This document shows, piece by piece, positions 42,439 to 52,615 of a DNA stretch of 64,000 bases (positions within the stretch are counted from its first letter, which is position 1; the number at the start of each line of letters is the position of its first letter). The position numbers and the translations under genes were made by a program. Below the pieces are notes generated by a model. That model did no database searches. It had not been told where the DNA came from and was given only the letters and a program-made list of their open reading frames with translations. This DNA comes from UBA2334 sp964396895 (GTDB lineage: Bacteria > Pseudomonadota > Gammaproteobacteria > Burkholderiales > Burkholderiaceae_C): the NCBI GenBank assembly GCA_964396895.1, contig CAYNGJ010000018.1, forward strand, positions 1-64,000, read 5' to 3'.

Positions 42439-45139
42439 ATGTGCTGGGTGACAGCACTTCCAGCAGCTCGGTTTCAATGGCAATTTGGGCCTTGTTGTGT
42501 TGCAGCGGCGCGCCGTCAATCAAGAAGGTGTCTTCCACCCGTTCCCCCAGCGTGGTGATTTTGGCCAACTGCAGGTTGATGCCGTGCTTGGCCAACACCC
42601 GGGCGATGCTGTAGAGCAGCCCGGCGCGGTCGCTGGTGGAAATGCTCAGCAGCCAGCGCTGGGCCTTGTCGTCTGGCCGCAGTTCCACCCGGGGGTTGAC
42701 CGGAAAACTCTTGACCCGGCGCGACATGCGGCCCCGGCTGGGCGGTGGCAGCGGGCCACGCTCTTCGATGAACTGGGTCAGGTTGGCCTCCACCATGCCC
42801 AGCAGGTCGCGGTAGTGGTCGGTCAGGCTGGGCACCACCACCACGAAGGTGTCCAGCGCGTGGCCGGTGCGGGTGGTGTGGATCTTGGCGTCCAGAATGC
42901 TGTAACCGGCCTGGTCGAAGTAGCCACAGATGCGGGCGAACAGGTCGCTCTGGTCGGCGGCGTACACCAGCACCTGCATGCCCTCGCCCGCAGGGGAAGT
43001 GCGGGCGCGCACCACGGTGGCCGGCACTTCGTCTTTGGCCAGCTCGCGCGTGATCTGGCGGGTGTGCCAGGCGATTTCGCCCGCCTCGTGGCGCATGAAG
43101 TAGCTCACGTCCAGCGTGTCCCACAGGGCTTTGTGGGCCTCGAAGGGCAGGGCGTGCAGGGCCAGGGTGCTCAGGGCTTCGCGCTTGCGCCCCTCCACCA
43201 GCGCACTGGGGTCGGCCGAGCGGCCCCCCAGCACCCGCAGGGTGTAGCGGTACAGGTCTTCCAGCAGCTTGCCTTTCCAGTTGTTCCAGACCTTGGGGCT
43301 GGTGCCACGGATGTCGGCCACCGTCAGCAGGTAGAGGGCGGTCAGCTTGCGCTCGGTGCCCACGCGCTTGGCGAAGGTTTGGATCACCTCGGGGTCGCTC
43401 AGGTCTTCCTTTTGGGCGATCCGGCTCATGGTCAGGTGCTCGGCCACCAAAAATTCGATCAGGTCGGCATCGGGCTTGTCAATGCGGTGCTGGCGGCAGA
43501 AGGTGCGAACCTCTTGGGCGCCCAGCTCAGAATGGTCGCCGCCCCGGCCCTTGGCAATGTCGTGGAACAGCGCGGCCACGTAAAAAATCCAGGGCTTGTC
43601 CCAGCCAGAGGCGAGTTGTGAGCAAAACGGGTACTCGTGCGAGTGCTCGGGTATGAAAAAGCGGCGCACGTTGCGCAGCACCATCAGGATGTGCTGGTCC
43701 ACGGTGTACACGTGGAACAGGTCGTGCTGCATTTGCCCCACGATGCGCCGGAACACCCACAGGTAGCGGCCCAGCACCGAGGTCTGGTTCATGAGGCGCA
43801 GGGCATGGGTGGTGCCATCGGGCTGCTGCAGGATGCGCATGAAGGTCTGGCGGTTGACCGGGTCGGCTCGGTAGGCGCTGGTCATGACCGGGCGGGCGTT
43901 GTAGAGCGCCCGCAGGGTGCGTGCCGACAGCCCTTTGATGCCCAGCGTGGTCTGGTACAACAAAAACGTTTCCAGGATGGCGTGCGGATTCTGCTGGTAG
44001 AGGTGGTCGCTGGCGACCTCCAGCATGCCGGCCTTTTCAAAAAAGCGCTCGTTGATGGGGCGCAGCTGGTGGCTTTCCCGCCCCTCGTCGCTGCTCAGGC
44101 GTTCTTCGATGTTGAGCAGCAGGATCTGGTTGAGCTGGGCCACGGCCTTGGCCGTCCAGTAGTAGCGCTTCATGAGCGCCTCGCCCGCGCGGCGCACGCC
44201 CCGGGCGTGGCTGGCGGGTGCGCTGGCCGGCGCCTCGGGGGCGGGCCGCATGAACGACTGCGCCACAGCGGTTTGCAGGTCAAACACCAGGCGGTCTTCG
44301 CGCCGACCGGCAATGAGGTGCAACCGCAGGCGAATGAGGTTGAGCAGCGCTTCGTTGGCCTTGAGCTGGCGCACCTCCAGGGGCGTGGCCAGACCACGGC
44401 GGCCCAGTTCGTCCCAGCTGCGGCCCAGCCCCGCGGCCTTGGACACCCAGAGGATGATCTGCAGGTCGCGCAGCCCGCCGGGCGACTCTTTGCAGTTGGG
44501 CTCCAGTGCGTAGGGTGTGTTTTCGTGGCGGTGGTGGCGCTGGCGCATCTCCAGGGTTTTGGCCACAAAAAAGGCCTTGGGAGCCATGGCCTCGCCCAGG
44601 GACAGAATGAGCCGCCGGAACTGGTTGCGGCTGCCCGCCACCAGGCGGCATTCGAGCAGCGAGGTCTGCACCGTCACGTCGCGCTTGGCCTCGTCCACAC
44701 ACTCGCCCACCTTGCGCACGCTGGAGCCAATGTCCAGCCCGCAGTCCCAGCACAGCCCGATGAACTGCTCCAGTTGTCCGCGCAGCGATTCATTCGCCTC
44801 GGGCGAAGCGTGGTCGGGCATGAGCACCAGCACGTCCACGTCGGAGTGCGGAAACAGCTCGCCCCGGCCAAAGCCGCCCACGGCAATCAGCGCAAAGTCA
44901 CTGCTCAAGCCCACCTGGTGCCACAGTTGGCGCAGCAGGTTGTCGGCCAGGCGCGCGGTTTTGCGCAGGGTGGTGCGAACGCCCCGGGTGGACAGGCGGT
45001 GCAGCGGCAAACCGTGCAGCAGGGCCTGTTTGTCGGCGCGGTAGCGCTCACGCAGTTCCGCTGGCGCAGGCGGCGGGGCCTTGGGTGGACGTGGCTGGGT
45101 GGCGGTGGAGGAGGGCACGCGGGTGGCGGAGGTGGCCAT
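42437..45139 (-). CDS. glnD: Bifunctional PII uridylyltransferase/uridylyl-removing enzyme
   Basis: 900 residues. The nucleotidyltransferase site GGFGRGELFPHSDVDVLVLM is near residue 80; an HD domain has ALFHDIAKGRGGDHSELGA near 525, and two ACT domains close the chain. It modifies PII according to glutamine level. Residues before about 30 are Ala/Pro-rich. ATG 45139 is 5 bases after the map stop; the longer frame to 45250 overlaps map and is rejected. Confidence 0.94.
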   Translation of the reverse strand: MATSATRVPSSTATQPRPPKAPPPAPAELRERYRADKQALLHGLPLHRLSTRGVRTTLRKTARLADNLLRQLWHQVGLSSDFALIAVGGFGRGELFPHSDVDVLVLMPDHASPEANESLRGQLEQFIGLCWDCGLDIGSSVRKVGECVDEAKRDVTVQTSLLECRLVAGSRNQFRRLILSLGEAMAPKAFFVAKTLEMRQRHHRHENTPYALEPNCKESPGGLRDLQIILWVSKAAGLGRSWDELGRRGLATPLEVRQLKANEALLNLIRLRLHLIAGRREDRLVFDLQTAVAQSFMRPAPEAPASAPASHARGVRRAGEALMKRYYWTAKAVAQLNQILLLNIEERLSSDEGRESHQLRPINERFFEKAGMLEVASDHLYQQNPHAILETFLLYQTTLGIKGLSARTLRALYNARPVMTSAYRADPVNRQTFMRILQQPDGTTHALRLMNQTSVLGRYLWVFRRIVGQMQHDLFHVYTVDQHILMVLRNVRRFFIPEHSHEYPFCSQLASGWDKPWIFYVAALFHDIAKGRGGDHSELGAQEVRTFCRQHRIDKPDADLIEFLVAEHLTMSRIAQKEDLSDPEVIQTFAKRVGTERKLTALYLLTVADIRGTSPKVWNNWKGKLLEDLYRYTLRVLGGRSADPSALVEGRKREALSTLALHALPFEAHKALWDTLDVSYFMRHEAGEIAWHTRQITRELAKDEVPATVVRARTSPAGEGMQVLVYAADQSDLFARICGYFDQAGYSILDAKIHTTRTGHALDTFVVVVPSLTDHYRDLLGMVEANLTQFIEERGPLPPPSRGRMSRRVKSFPVNPRVELRPDDKAQRWLLSISTSDRAGLLYSIARVLAKHGINLQLAKITTLGERVEDTFLIDGAPLQHNKAQIAIETELLEVLSPST

Positions 45140-45144
45140 GGGGT

Positions 45145-45957
45145 TCAGCGGGCCGGCAGGGTCTGGACAAACGCAGGGGTGACCGGGCTGCCCGCCGACA
45201 GGGTCAGCACCTCGTAGCCCGTCTCGGTCACCAGAACGGTGTGTTCCCACTGGGCTGAGAGCGATCGGTCTTTGGTGACGATGGTCCAGCCATCGCCCAT
45301 TTCCTTGATGTCGCGTTTGCCCGCGTTGATCATGGGCTCGATGGTGAAGGTCATGCCGGGCTTGAGCTCGTCCAGGGTACCGGGCTTGCCATAGTGCAGC
45401 ACCTGGGGTTCTTCATGAAACTTTTGACCAATGCCGTGGCCGCAGAATTCGCGCACCACGGTAAAGCCCTGACCCTCCGCAAAGCGCTGGATGGCGTGGC
45501 CAATGTCGCCCAACCGCGCGCCGGGGCGCACCAGCTCTATGCCTTTCCACATGGCGTCGTAGGTCACGGCCACCAGGCGTTTGGCGGCAATGGAGCACTC
45601 ACCCACCAAAAACATGCGGCTGGTGTCACCAAACCAGCCGTCTTTGATGACGGTGACGTCCACGTTGACGATGTCGCCCTTTTTCAGCGCCTTGTCGTTG
45701 GGGATGCCGTGGCACACCACCTGGTTGACGGAGGTGCACAGGTGGCCAGGGTAGGGCGGGTAGCCCTGCGGCTGGTAGCCGATGGTGGCCGACACCGTGC
45801 CCTGCTGCTGCATGAATTCAGCGGCCAGGCGGTCAATTTCCAGGGTGGTGATGCCGGGTTGGATGAACGGCGTCAGGTGGTCCAGCACCTCGGCGGCCAG
45901 GCGGCAGGCGGTGCGCATGGCCGCCACACCGGCCGCGTCTTTGTAGGTAATGCTCAT
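45145..45957 (-). CDS. map: Type I methionine aminopeptidase
   Basis: 270 residues. Metal ligands appear as NVDVTV, FGDTSRM, CGHGIGQKFHE, TIEPMI and QWEHTVL. It removes the initiator Met, acting after peptide deformylase, whose gene is 3 kb away on the other strand. It leads the map-glnD pair and is divergent from purL. Confidence 0.95.
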   Translation of the reverse strand: MSITYKDAAGVAAMRTACRLAAEVLDHLTPFIQPGITTLEIDRLAAEFMQQQGTVSATIGYQPQGYPPYPGHLCTSVNQVVCHGIPNDKALKKGDIVNVDVTVIKDGWFGDTSRMFLVGECSIAAKRLVAVTYDAMWKGIELVRPGARLGDIGHAIQRFAEGQGFTVVREFCGHGIGQKFHEEPQVLHYGKPGTLDELKPGMTFTIEPMINAGKRDIKEMGDGWTIVTKDRSLSAQWEHTVLVTETGYEVLTLSAGSPVTPAFVQTLPAR

Positions 45958-46002
45958 GGGGCGGAATTATCCCATCGGGGTTGGGTGGGGTGCCACGGAC
46001 CT

Positions 46003-46033
46003 TTGGATACCACCTGACCCCGCCCGGTAAAAT
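46003..46033 (+). promoter_or_regulatory. Possible purL promoter
   Basis: TTGGAT (46003-46008) and TAAAAT (46028-46033) are separated by 19 bases, upstream of the GTG start of purL in the 124-base divergent gap. The spacing is longer than ideal, so this is a weak prediction. Confidence 0.3.
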
Positions 46034-46081
46034 CCGGGGCAATCCCCAATCTTTCCAAGGGCCGCGCGCCCCAACCCCACC

Positions 46082-49000
46082 GTGACCCTGCACCTGCACA
46101 CCTTCGAAGGCGGCAACGCCCTGAGCCCGTTCAAATCCCGTCAGCTGTTGCCCCGTTTGCAGGCCATCCACGAGCGCATCACCGGCCTGAGTGCCCGCTT
46201 TGTTCACCTGGCCGCGTTTGAGGCCGCGCCCGATGCCGCCACCCTGGCCCGCGTGGGCGAGTTGCTCACCTACGGCGAGCCCGCCGTGGTGGGGGCAGAT
46301 GCCGCCGCCGCGGCGCTGGTGCTGGTGTCGCCCCGGGTGGGCACGGTGTCGCCCTGGGCCTCCAAGGCCACCGACATTGCGCACAACTGCGGCTTGGTGA
46401 TGAAGCGCGTGGAGCGTCTGACCGAATACACCCTGACCCTGAAGCAGCCGCTGCTGGGAAAGGCCAGCCTGAGCGCTGAGCAGTGGCTGGCGGTGGCCGA
46501 TCTGCTGCACGACCGCATGACCGAAAGCGCGCTGCCCAGCCGCGAGCAGGCCCACGCCCTGTTCACCGAGCTGCCCGCCCCCCCCATGGCGCATGTGGAT
46601 GTATTGGCTGGTGGCCGCCCCGCGCTGGAGCAAGCCAACGTTGAGTTCGGCCTGGCCCTGGCCGACGACGAAATGGACTACCTGGTGACCAGCTTCACCG
46701 CGCTGGGGCGAAACCCCACCGATGTGGAGCTGATGATGTTCGCCCAGGCCAACAGCGAGCACTGCCGCCACAAAATCTTCAACGCCGAATTCACCGTGGA
46801 CGGCGTGGCGCAGGACCACAGCCTCTTCGGCATGATCCGCCACACCCACCGCACCGCACCGCAGCACACGGTGGTGGCCTACTCGGACAACGCCTCCATC
46901 ATGGAGGGCCATGTGGTGCAGCGCTTCACCGCCAAATTTGAAGAAAAAAATGCCTCTGGCGCAAGCCAGTCAAGCGTTCCTAGCTATCAAGTCAATGAGG
47001 CTGTGAACCATGTGTTGATGAAGGTGGAAACGCACAACCACCCCACGGCCATCTCCCCCTTCCCCGGGGCCTCCACCGGCGCGGGCGGCGAAATCCGTGA
47101 CGAAGGGGCCACTGGCCGGGGCTCCAAGCCCAAGGCTGGCCTGACCGGGTTCACCGTCTCCAAGCTGTGGGGCAGCACCGTGGGCAAGCCAGAGCACATT
47201 GCCAGCCCGCTGCAAATCATGGTCGAAGGGCCGTTGGGCGGCGCGGCCTTCAACAACGAGTTTGGCCGGCCCAACCTGCTGGGCTACTTCCGCGAATACG
47301 AGCAAACCGTCACCACCCAAGGTGCAGACACGGTGGAAACCGTCGTTCGGGGCTACCACAAGCCCATCATGATCGCGGGCGGCCTGGGCGTGATCGACGC
47401 CGACCAGACCCACAAAATTGAATTCCCGGCCGGTTCGCTGCTCATCCAGCTGGGCGGCCCCGGCATGCGCATCGGCATGGGCGGCAGCGCGGCCAGCTCC
47501 ATGGCCACGGGCGCCAACGCCGCTGCATTGGACTTTGACTCGGTGCAGCGCGGCAACCCCGAAATTGAGCGGCGTGCGCAAGAGGTCATCAATCACTGCT
47601 GGGCACAAGGCGCGGGTAACCCCATTCTGGCCATCCACGACGTGGGCGCGGGCGGCCTCAGCAACGCCTTCCCCGAGTTGACCAACGATGCCGGTCGCGG
47701 TGCCCGCTTTGACCTGCGGGCCGTGCCGCTGGAAGAGTCGGGCATGGCACCGAAGGAAATCTGGTGCAACGAAAGCCAGGAGCGCTACGTGCTGGCCATT
47801 GCGCCCGAATCGCTCCCACAGTTCAAAGCCTTCTGCGAGCGTGAACGTTGCCCGTTTGCCGTGGTGGGCGTGGCGACAGAAGAGCGCCAGTTGCTGGTGG
47901 CCGATGCACAGGCCTCCGAGGCAAATCAACCGGTCAACATGCCCATGAACGTGCTGCTGGGCAAGCCCCCGAAGATGCAGCGCGATGTCAAGCGCATTGC
48001 CCGCGAAGCCGACGCCCTCAACCTCACGGGTGTGGACTTGCAGCAAGCCGTCATCAACGTGCTGTCGCACCCCACGGTGGCCAGCAAGCGCTTTCTGGTC
48101 ACCATCGGCGACCGCACCGTGGGTGGTCTGACCCACCGCGACCAGATGGTCGGCCCCTGGCAAGTGCCCGTGGCCGATTGCGCCGTGACACTGGCCGACT
48201 TTGCTGGCTTCGCCGGTGAGGCCATGAGCATGGGCGAGCGCACACCGCTGGCTGCCACCAACGCCGCCGCCTCCGGGCGCATGGCCGTGGCCGAAGCCAT
48301 CACCAACCTGCTGGCCACGCCGTTTGAGCTGCCCCGCGTCAAGCTGTCAGCCAACTGGATGGCGGCCTGTGGCGAGGCTGGCGAAGATGCCGCGCTCTAT
48401 GACACTGTCAAGGCCGTGGGCCTGGAGCTGTGCCCGGCCCTGGGCATTTCCATTCCCGTGGGCAAAGACAGCCTGTCCATGCGCACGCAGTGGACAGCGC
48501 CTGCCGCTGATTCCGGCACAGGCGGCGAGAAGAAAAAGGTCACCTCGCCGGTCAGCCTCATCGTCACGGCGTTTGCGTCGCTGGCCGATGTGCGCGGCAC
48601 CCTCACGCCCCAGCTGGACGCTACCGAGGCTGACACCACGCTGGTGCTGGTCGATCTGGGCCAGGGACAGAACCGCATGGGCGGCAGCGTGCTCATGCAA
48701 ACCCTCACGGGGGAGCAGGCCCAGTTCGGTGGCGATGTGCCCGACTTGGACGACCCCCAGTTGCTCATCAGCCTGGTGTACGCCGTGAATGCCTTGCGCG
48801 CGCAGGGCAGGGTGCTGGCCTACCACGACCGCAGCGACGGTGGCCTGCTGGCCGCTGCCGCCGAAATGGCCTTTGCCGGCCATGTGGGCGTGGCGTTGAA
48901 CGTGGACATGCTGGTGACGGAAGGCGACGGCATTGCCGACAGCCGCGCCGACGTGGGCGACGCCAAGAACTGGGCGGGCCAGGTCAGCGCCCGCCGTGAA

Positions 49001-50179
49001 GAACTCACGCTCAAAGCCCTGTTCAGCGAAGAGCTGGGCGTGCTGCTGCAGGTGCGCACGACCGAGCGCAACGAGGTGATGCAGGTGCTGCGCGAGCACG
49101 GCCTGTCCAAACACAGCCACTTTGTGGGCAAGACCCGCCCTGAAGGCTCGGCCATGGGCGAAGGCAAGGGCAAGTTGCAGGTGTGGCGCGACACCAAAAA
49201 GGTGTTTGAGGCCAGCTTGTTTGACCTGCACCAGGTGTGGGACAGCGTGAGCTGGAAGATCTGCCAGCTGCGCGACAACCCCGAGTGCGCCGACAGCGAG
49301 CACGCCGCCGCCGGGCTGGCCTCCGACCCTGGCCTGCACGCGCACCTGACCTTCGATTTGAAGCCTTTTGAGGCACCAGCGCTCAACCTCACCCGCCCCC
49401 GTGTGGCCATCCTGCGCGAGCAAGGCGTCAATTCCCATGTGGAAATGGCCTGGGCCTTCACCCAGGCCGGGTTCGAGGCCTTTGACGTGCACATGACCGA
49501 CCTGCAAACCGGTCGCGCCAACCTGGCTGACTTCAAAGGCGTGGTGGCCTGTGGCGGCTTCAGCTACGGCGACACCTTGGGTGCGGGCATTGGCTGGGCG
49601 CGCAGCATCACCTTCAACCCCGTGCTGGCCGACCAGTTCAAGGCCTTTTTTGCGCGCACCGACACCTTTGGCCTGGGCGTGTGCAACGGCTGTCAGATGT
49701 TTGCCGAGCTGGCCGACATCATCCCCGGTGCCCAAGCCTGGCCCCGCTTCACCACCAACCAGAGCGAGCGCTTCGAGGCACGTCTCAGCCAAGTGGAGGT
49801 GCTGAATTCACCCAGCCTGTTCTTCGCGGGCATGGCGGGCACGCGCCTGCCCATTGCCGTGGCGCACGGCGAGGGTTTTGCCAACTTTGCCCACCGGGGC
49901 AACCAGGCGGCCATCAACCAGGGCAACCTGGCCGCCATGCGCTACACCGACCACCACGGCCTGCCCACCGAGGCCTACCCGCTCAACCCCAACGGCAGCC
50001 CCGGCGGCCTCACCGCCGTCACCACCGCAGACGGCCGCTTCACGGCCATGATGCCCCACCCCGAGCGCGTGTTCCGCAACGTGCAACTGAGCTGGACCGA
50101 CCTCGCCGCCACCGGCGGCATCGCCGCCCCCAGCCCCTGGATGCAGCTGTGGCACAACGCCCGCCGTTGGGTGGGTTGA
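46082..50179 (+). CDS. purL: Phosphoribosylformylglycinamidine synthase
   Basis: 1365 residues, about 70 longer than E. coli PurL. The N-terminal linker domain is followed by the AIRS-like halves with FAQANSEHCRHKIF near 220 and METHNHP-type VETHNHPTA, and the C-terminal class I glutaminase has GGFSYGDTLGAG and the nucleophile in CNGCQM. It converts FGAR and glutamine to FGAM in purine synthesis. Start is GTG. Residues about 285-305 derive from an AT-rich mini-repeat; a second small insert rich in Gly/Lys occurs near residue 808. Confidence 0.96.
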   Translation: MTLHLHTFEGGNALSPFKSRQLLPRLQAIHERITGLSARFVHLAAFEAAPDAATLARVGELLTYGEPAVVGADAAAAALVLVSPRVGTVSPWASKATDIAHNCGLVMKRVERLTEYTLTLKQPLLGKASLSAEQWLAVADLLHDRMTESALPSREQAHALFTELPAPPMAHVDVLAGGRPALEQANVEFGLALADDEMDYLVTSFTALGRNPTDVELMMFAQANSEHCRHKIFNAEFTVDGVAQDHSLFGMIRHTHRTAPQHTVVAYSDNASIMEGHVVQRFTAKFEEKNASGASQSSVPSYQVNEAVNHVLMKVETHNHPTAISPFPGASTGAGGEIRDEGATGRGSKPKAGLTGFTVSKLWGSTVGKPEHIASPLQIMVEGPLGGAAFNNEFGRPNLLGYFREYEQTVTTQGADTVETVVRGYHKPIMIAGGLGVIDADQTHKIEFPAGSLLIQLGGPGMRIGMGGSAASSMATGANAAALDFDSVQRGNPEIERRAQEVINHCWAQGAGNPILAIHDVGAGGLSNAFPELTNDAGRGARFDLRAVPLEESGMAPKEIWCNESQERYVLAIAPESLPQFKAFCERERCPFAVVGVATEERQLLVADAQASEANQPVNMPMNVLLGKPPKMQRDVKRIAREADALNLTGVDLQQAVINVLSHPTVASKRFLVTIGDRTVGGLTHRDQMVGPWQVPVADCAVTLADFAGFAGEAMSMGERTPLAATNAAASGRMAVAEAITNLLATPFELPRVKLSANWMAACGEAGEDAALYDTVKAVGLELCPALGISIPVGKDSLSMRTQWTAPAADSGTGGEKKKVTSPVSLIVTAFASLADVRGTLTPQLDATEADTTLVLVDLGQGQNRMGGSVLMQTLTGEQAQFGGDVPDLDDPQLLISLVYAVNALRAQGRVLAYHDRSDGGLLAAAAEMAFAGHVGVALNVDMLVTEGDGIADSRADVGDAKNWAGQVSARREELTLKALFSEELGVLLQVRTTERNEVMQVLREHGLSKHSHFVGKTRPEGSAMGEGKGKLQVWRDTKKVFEASLFDLHQVWDSVSWKICQLRDNPECADSEHAAAGLASDPGLHAHLTFDLKPFEAPALNLTRPRVAILREQGVNSHVEMAWAFTQAGFEAFDVHMTDLQTGRANLADFKGVVACGGFSYGDTLGAGIGWARSITFNPVLADQFKAFFARTDTFGLGVCNGCQMFAELADIIPGAQAWPRFTTNQSERFEARLSQVEVLNSPSLFFAGMAGTRLPIAVAHGEGFANFAHRGNQAAINQGNLAAMRYTDHHGLPTEAYPLNPNGSPGGLTAVTTADGRFTAMMPHPERVFRNVQLSWTDLAATGGIAAPSPWMQLWHNARRWVG
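46934..46995. repeat. Mini-repeat copy D, in frame inside purL
   Basis: AT-rich island: GAAAAAAATGCCTCTGGCGC, a spacer with CAAGCG, then CCTAGCTATCAAGTC. Encodes EEKNASGASQSSVPSYQVN, in the same frame and orientation as the copies in dapE and ligA, and lies just before the catalytic VETHNHP segment. Confidence 0.75.
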
Positions 50180-50194
50180 AACCGGACGCACACC

Positions 50195-51193
50195 ATGGCC
50201 ACCTCCAGCTTACTTGCCCTGATTGACGACATTGCCACGCTGCTCGACGACGTGGCGCTCATGACCAAGGTGGCGGCCCGCCAGGGTGCCGCCGCCGCCG
50301 ATGACGTGGCCGCCATGACGCAGATGGCCGCCAAAAAAACGGCGGGCGTGCTGGGCGATGACTTGGCGCTGAATGCCCAACAGGTGACGGGGGTCAAAGC
50401 CGACCGCGAGTTGCCAGTGGTGTGGGCGGTGGCCAAGGGTTCACTGCTGAACAAGGCCATCCTGGTGCCCGCCGCGCTGCTCATCAGCTGGCTGATGCCC
50501 TGGGCGATTACCCCGCTGTTGATGCTGGGTGGGCTGTTTCTGTGCTTTGAGGGGTTTGAAAAAATAGCCCACCAGTGGCTGCACAGTGCGGACGAGGCAG
50601 AAGCCCAGCACCAGCAGACCTTGGCCGCCGTGGCCAATGAGGCGGTGGACCTGGTGGCGTTTGAAAAGGACAAAATCAAGGGCGCCATTCGCACCGACTT
50701 CATCCTCAGCGCGGAAATTGTGGTCATCACCCTGGGCACCGTGGCCGCCGCCAGCCTGGGCGAGCGCGTGGCCGTGCTGGTGGGCATTTCGCTGTTGATG
50801 ACCGTGGGTGTGTACGGGTTGGTGGCCGCCATTGTCAAGCTGGACGATGCGGGCCTGCACCTGTCGCAGGCGCAGGGGGCGGGTGCGGCTTTTCAACGTC
50901 GGTTGGGTGCAGGTTTGCTGGCGTTTGCACCCTGGCTCATGAAGACCCTGTCCGTGGTGGGCACCGCCGCCATGTTCATGGTGGGCGGGGGCATCCTGGT
51001 GCACGGCTGGCCCTGGTTGCACCACGCGGTGGAGGGGCTGGAAGCCACCGCCGCAGCCGTGCCTGGGGTGGGCGTGGTACTGGGGAGCCTGTCCACGGCG
51101 GTGGTCGGCGCGCTGGTGGGTGTGGCCGCCGGTGCGGTGGTGGTGGGGGTGCTCACCCTGGTCCAGCGGTGGCGTTTGGCCACGGCCGTGTGA
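50195..51193 (+). CDS. DUF808 (YedI-like) inner-membrane protein
   Basis: 332 residues. LLALIDDIATLLDDVALMTKVAA at the N-terminus and KTAGVLGDDLALNAQQVTG are the DUF808/YedI signature; about six membrane helices follow. The physiological role of this widespread family is unknown. It starts 15 bases after purL and could be read from the same transcript. Confidence 0.88.
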   Translation: MATSSLLALIDDIATLLDDVALMTKVAARQGAAAADDVAAMTQMAAKKTAGVLGDDLALNAQQVTGVKADRELPVVWAVAKGSLLNKAILVPAALLISWLMPWAITPLLMLGGLFLCFEGFEKIAHQWLHSADEAEAQHQQTLAAVANEAVDLVAFEKDKIKGAIRTDFILSAEIVVITLGTVAAASLGERVAVLVGISLLMTVGVYGLVAAIVKLDDAGLHLSQAQGAGAAFQRRLGAGLLAFAPWLMKTLSVVGTAAMFMVGGGILVHGWPWLHHAVEGLEATAAAVPGVGVVLGSLSTAVVGALVGVAAGAVVVGVLTLVQRWRLATAV

Positions 51194-51319
51194 ACGAATG
51201 CACCCCGCACAGGCGGTAGCCAGGCCCTACGTGTTGCTACGCAGGCGCGCCATGGCGCACCTCCGATAGCATGGTGGCGTGGCTTTGGCGCGGTGCCAGG
51301 GCAAGCGAGGGGGGCGTCC

Positions 51320-52615
51320 ATGCAAAACCTGGCACCAGGGGCACTGGTGGCCGATCCGGATTACTACGGCTCATTGGCTGCGGTGCGCGACCTGGGTCGT
51401 GTGGGCATTGCCGTGGCCGTGGCCGACCACCCGGCGGGCTCCAAGTCGGCCAGCAGCCGGTATTGCCAGTGGCAGGAAACGGCTCCGCCCACGCGTGACC
51501 GTGTGGCCTTTCTGGCCTGGTTGAAAGCGTTTGGCCAGCGCCATCCCGGTTGGGTGCTCTACCCAACGTCCGATGACCTGGCCTGGTTGATGGCCGCGCA
51601 CCAGGACGAGCTGCGGCCCCTGTTTCGCCTCTACCAGCCGCCAGCCTCGGCCGTGCTGGCCCTGGTGGACAAGGCGCAGATGCACGCCCATGCGTTGGCG
51701 GCCGGTTTGCGCACGCCATTGACGTTTTCGCCCACGTCCATGGCAGACGTGCGTGAACTGGCCCTGCGGGTGCGTGCGCAGGATTTCCCCCTCATCGTCA
51801 AGCCCCGCACCCAGACGGGCACGCGCACCGCGGTCAAGGGCCTGGTGGCCCAGCACGCTGGTGAGCTGGAGGCTGTGGTGGGTGAGTTTTTGAACCGTCA
51901 CACCTATCAGGCCACGTTTTTGGAGGATGCACCGCCCGACATCGTGTGGCCACTGCTGCAACAATTTTTGCCCGACGCACAGGCCAACACCCACTCACTG
52001 TCCGGTTTCATCGATGCCTCGGGGGCGTTGAGAACCGTGCGTGCCTGCGTCAAGCTGTACCAGCAGCCGGTGAAGGTGGGGGTGGGCATCGCGTTCGAGA
52101 GCCGCGCGGTGGTGGACGCGTTGGCGCAGGGGGTGGAGCGCATGGCGCGGGCCACCGGTTACTTTGGGGTGTTCGAGGCAGAATTCATCCATGTGCAACA
52201 GGACGACCAGTACTTTTTGATGGACTTCAACCCGCGCTATTACGGGCAAATGCACTTTGCCACATGCCGAGGCATGTCGCTGGCCCAGATGGTGCACGCC
52301 GCCGCCCACGGCGATGTGGCCCGGCTGGATGCCCTGGTGCAGCGCTCAGAGCAACTGCGGCTACAAGCCACTGATTCCTCGATTCAGCACTTTTGTAACC
52401 GCTGGCTGTTCCGTACCCTGCTGTGGGCGCAGCGCCTCAAAGGGGCCCTCAGCGCCGCTGACCACCGCGCGTGGCACCGCTGGATGCACACGGGCCAAGT
52501 GTTTGATTTTGTGTTCGATCCCGATGACCCCGAGCCTTGGCGCACCGACCAGCGGCTGTACTGGCGCAATTGGCTGTGCCACCCCCGCGCGAGTTTTCGG
52601 GAGCTGTTTCAGTGA
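51320..52615 (+). CDS. ATP-grasp domain protein of unknown substrate
   Basis: 431 residues. A pre-ATP-grasp Rossmann part (ALVADPDYYGSLAAVRDLG, VLYPTSDDLAWL) leads to the ATP-grasp fold: a lysine in LIVKPRTQTGT, the EAEFIHV strand and the metal-binding DFNPRYYG. The family ligates a carboxylate to an amine or thiol with ATP. A C-terminal region of about 90 residues has no recognised domain. Start ATG 51320 lies behind GAGGGG; its stop overlaps the next gene's GTG. The partner is a PLP decarboxylase-fold protein, suggesting a two-step pathway on an amino-acid-like substrate. Confidence 0.78.
   Translation: MQNLAPGALVADPDYYGSLAAVRDLGRVGIAVAVADHPAGSKSASSRYCQWQETAPPTRDRVAFLAWLKAFGQRHPGWVLYPTSDDLAWLMAAHQDELRPLFRLYQPPASAVLALVDKAQMHAHALAAGLRTPLTFSPTSMADVRELALRVRAQDFPLIVKPRTQTGTRTAVKGLVAQHAGELEAVVGEFLNRHTYQATFLEDAPPDIVWPLLQQFLPDAQANTHSLSGFIDASGALRTVRACVKLYQQPVKVGVGIAFESRAVVDALAQGVERMARATGYFGVFEAEFIHVQQDDQYFLMDFNPRYYGQMHFATCRGMSLAQMVHAAAHGDVARLDALVQRSEQLRLQATDSSIQHFCNRWLFRTLLWAQRLKGALSAADHRAWHRWMHTGQVFDFVFDPDDPEPWRTDQRLYWRNWLCHPRASFRELFQ

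Noticed and set aside
43637..45217. A 526-codon frame antisense to glnD
   Set aside because: Shadow of a well-supported gene; composition is that of a complementary strand (Gln/His/Val-rich), no ribosome binding site or motif.
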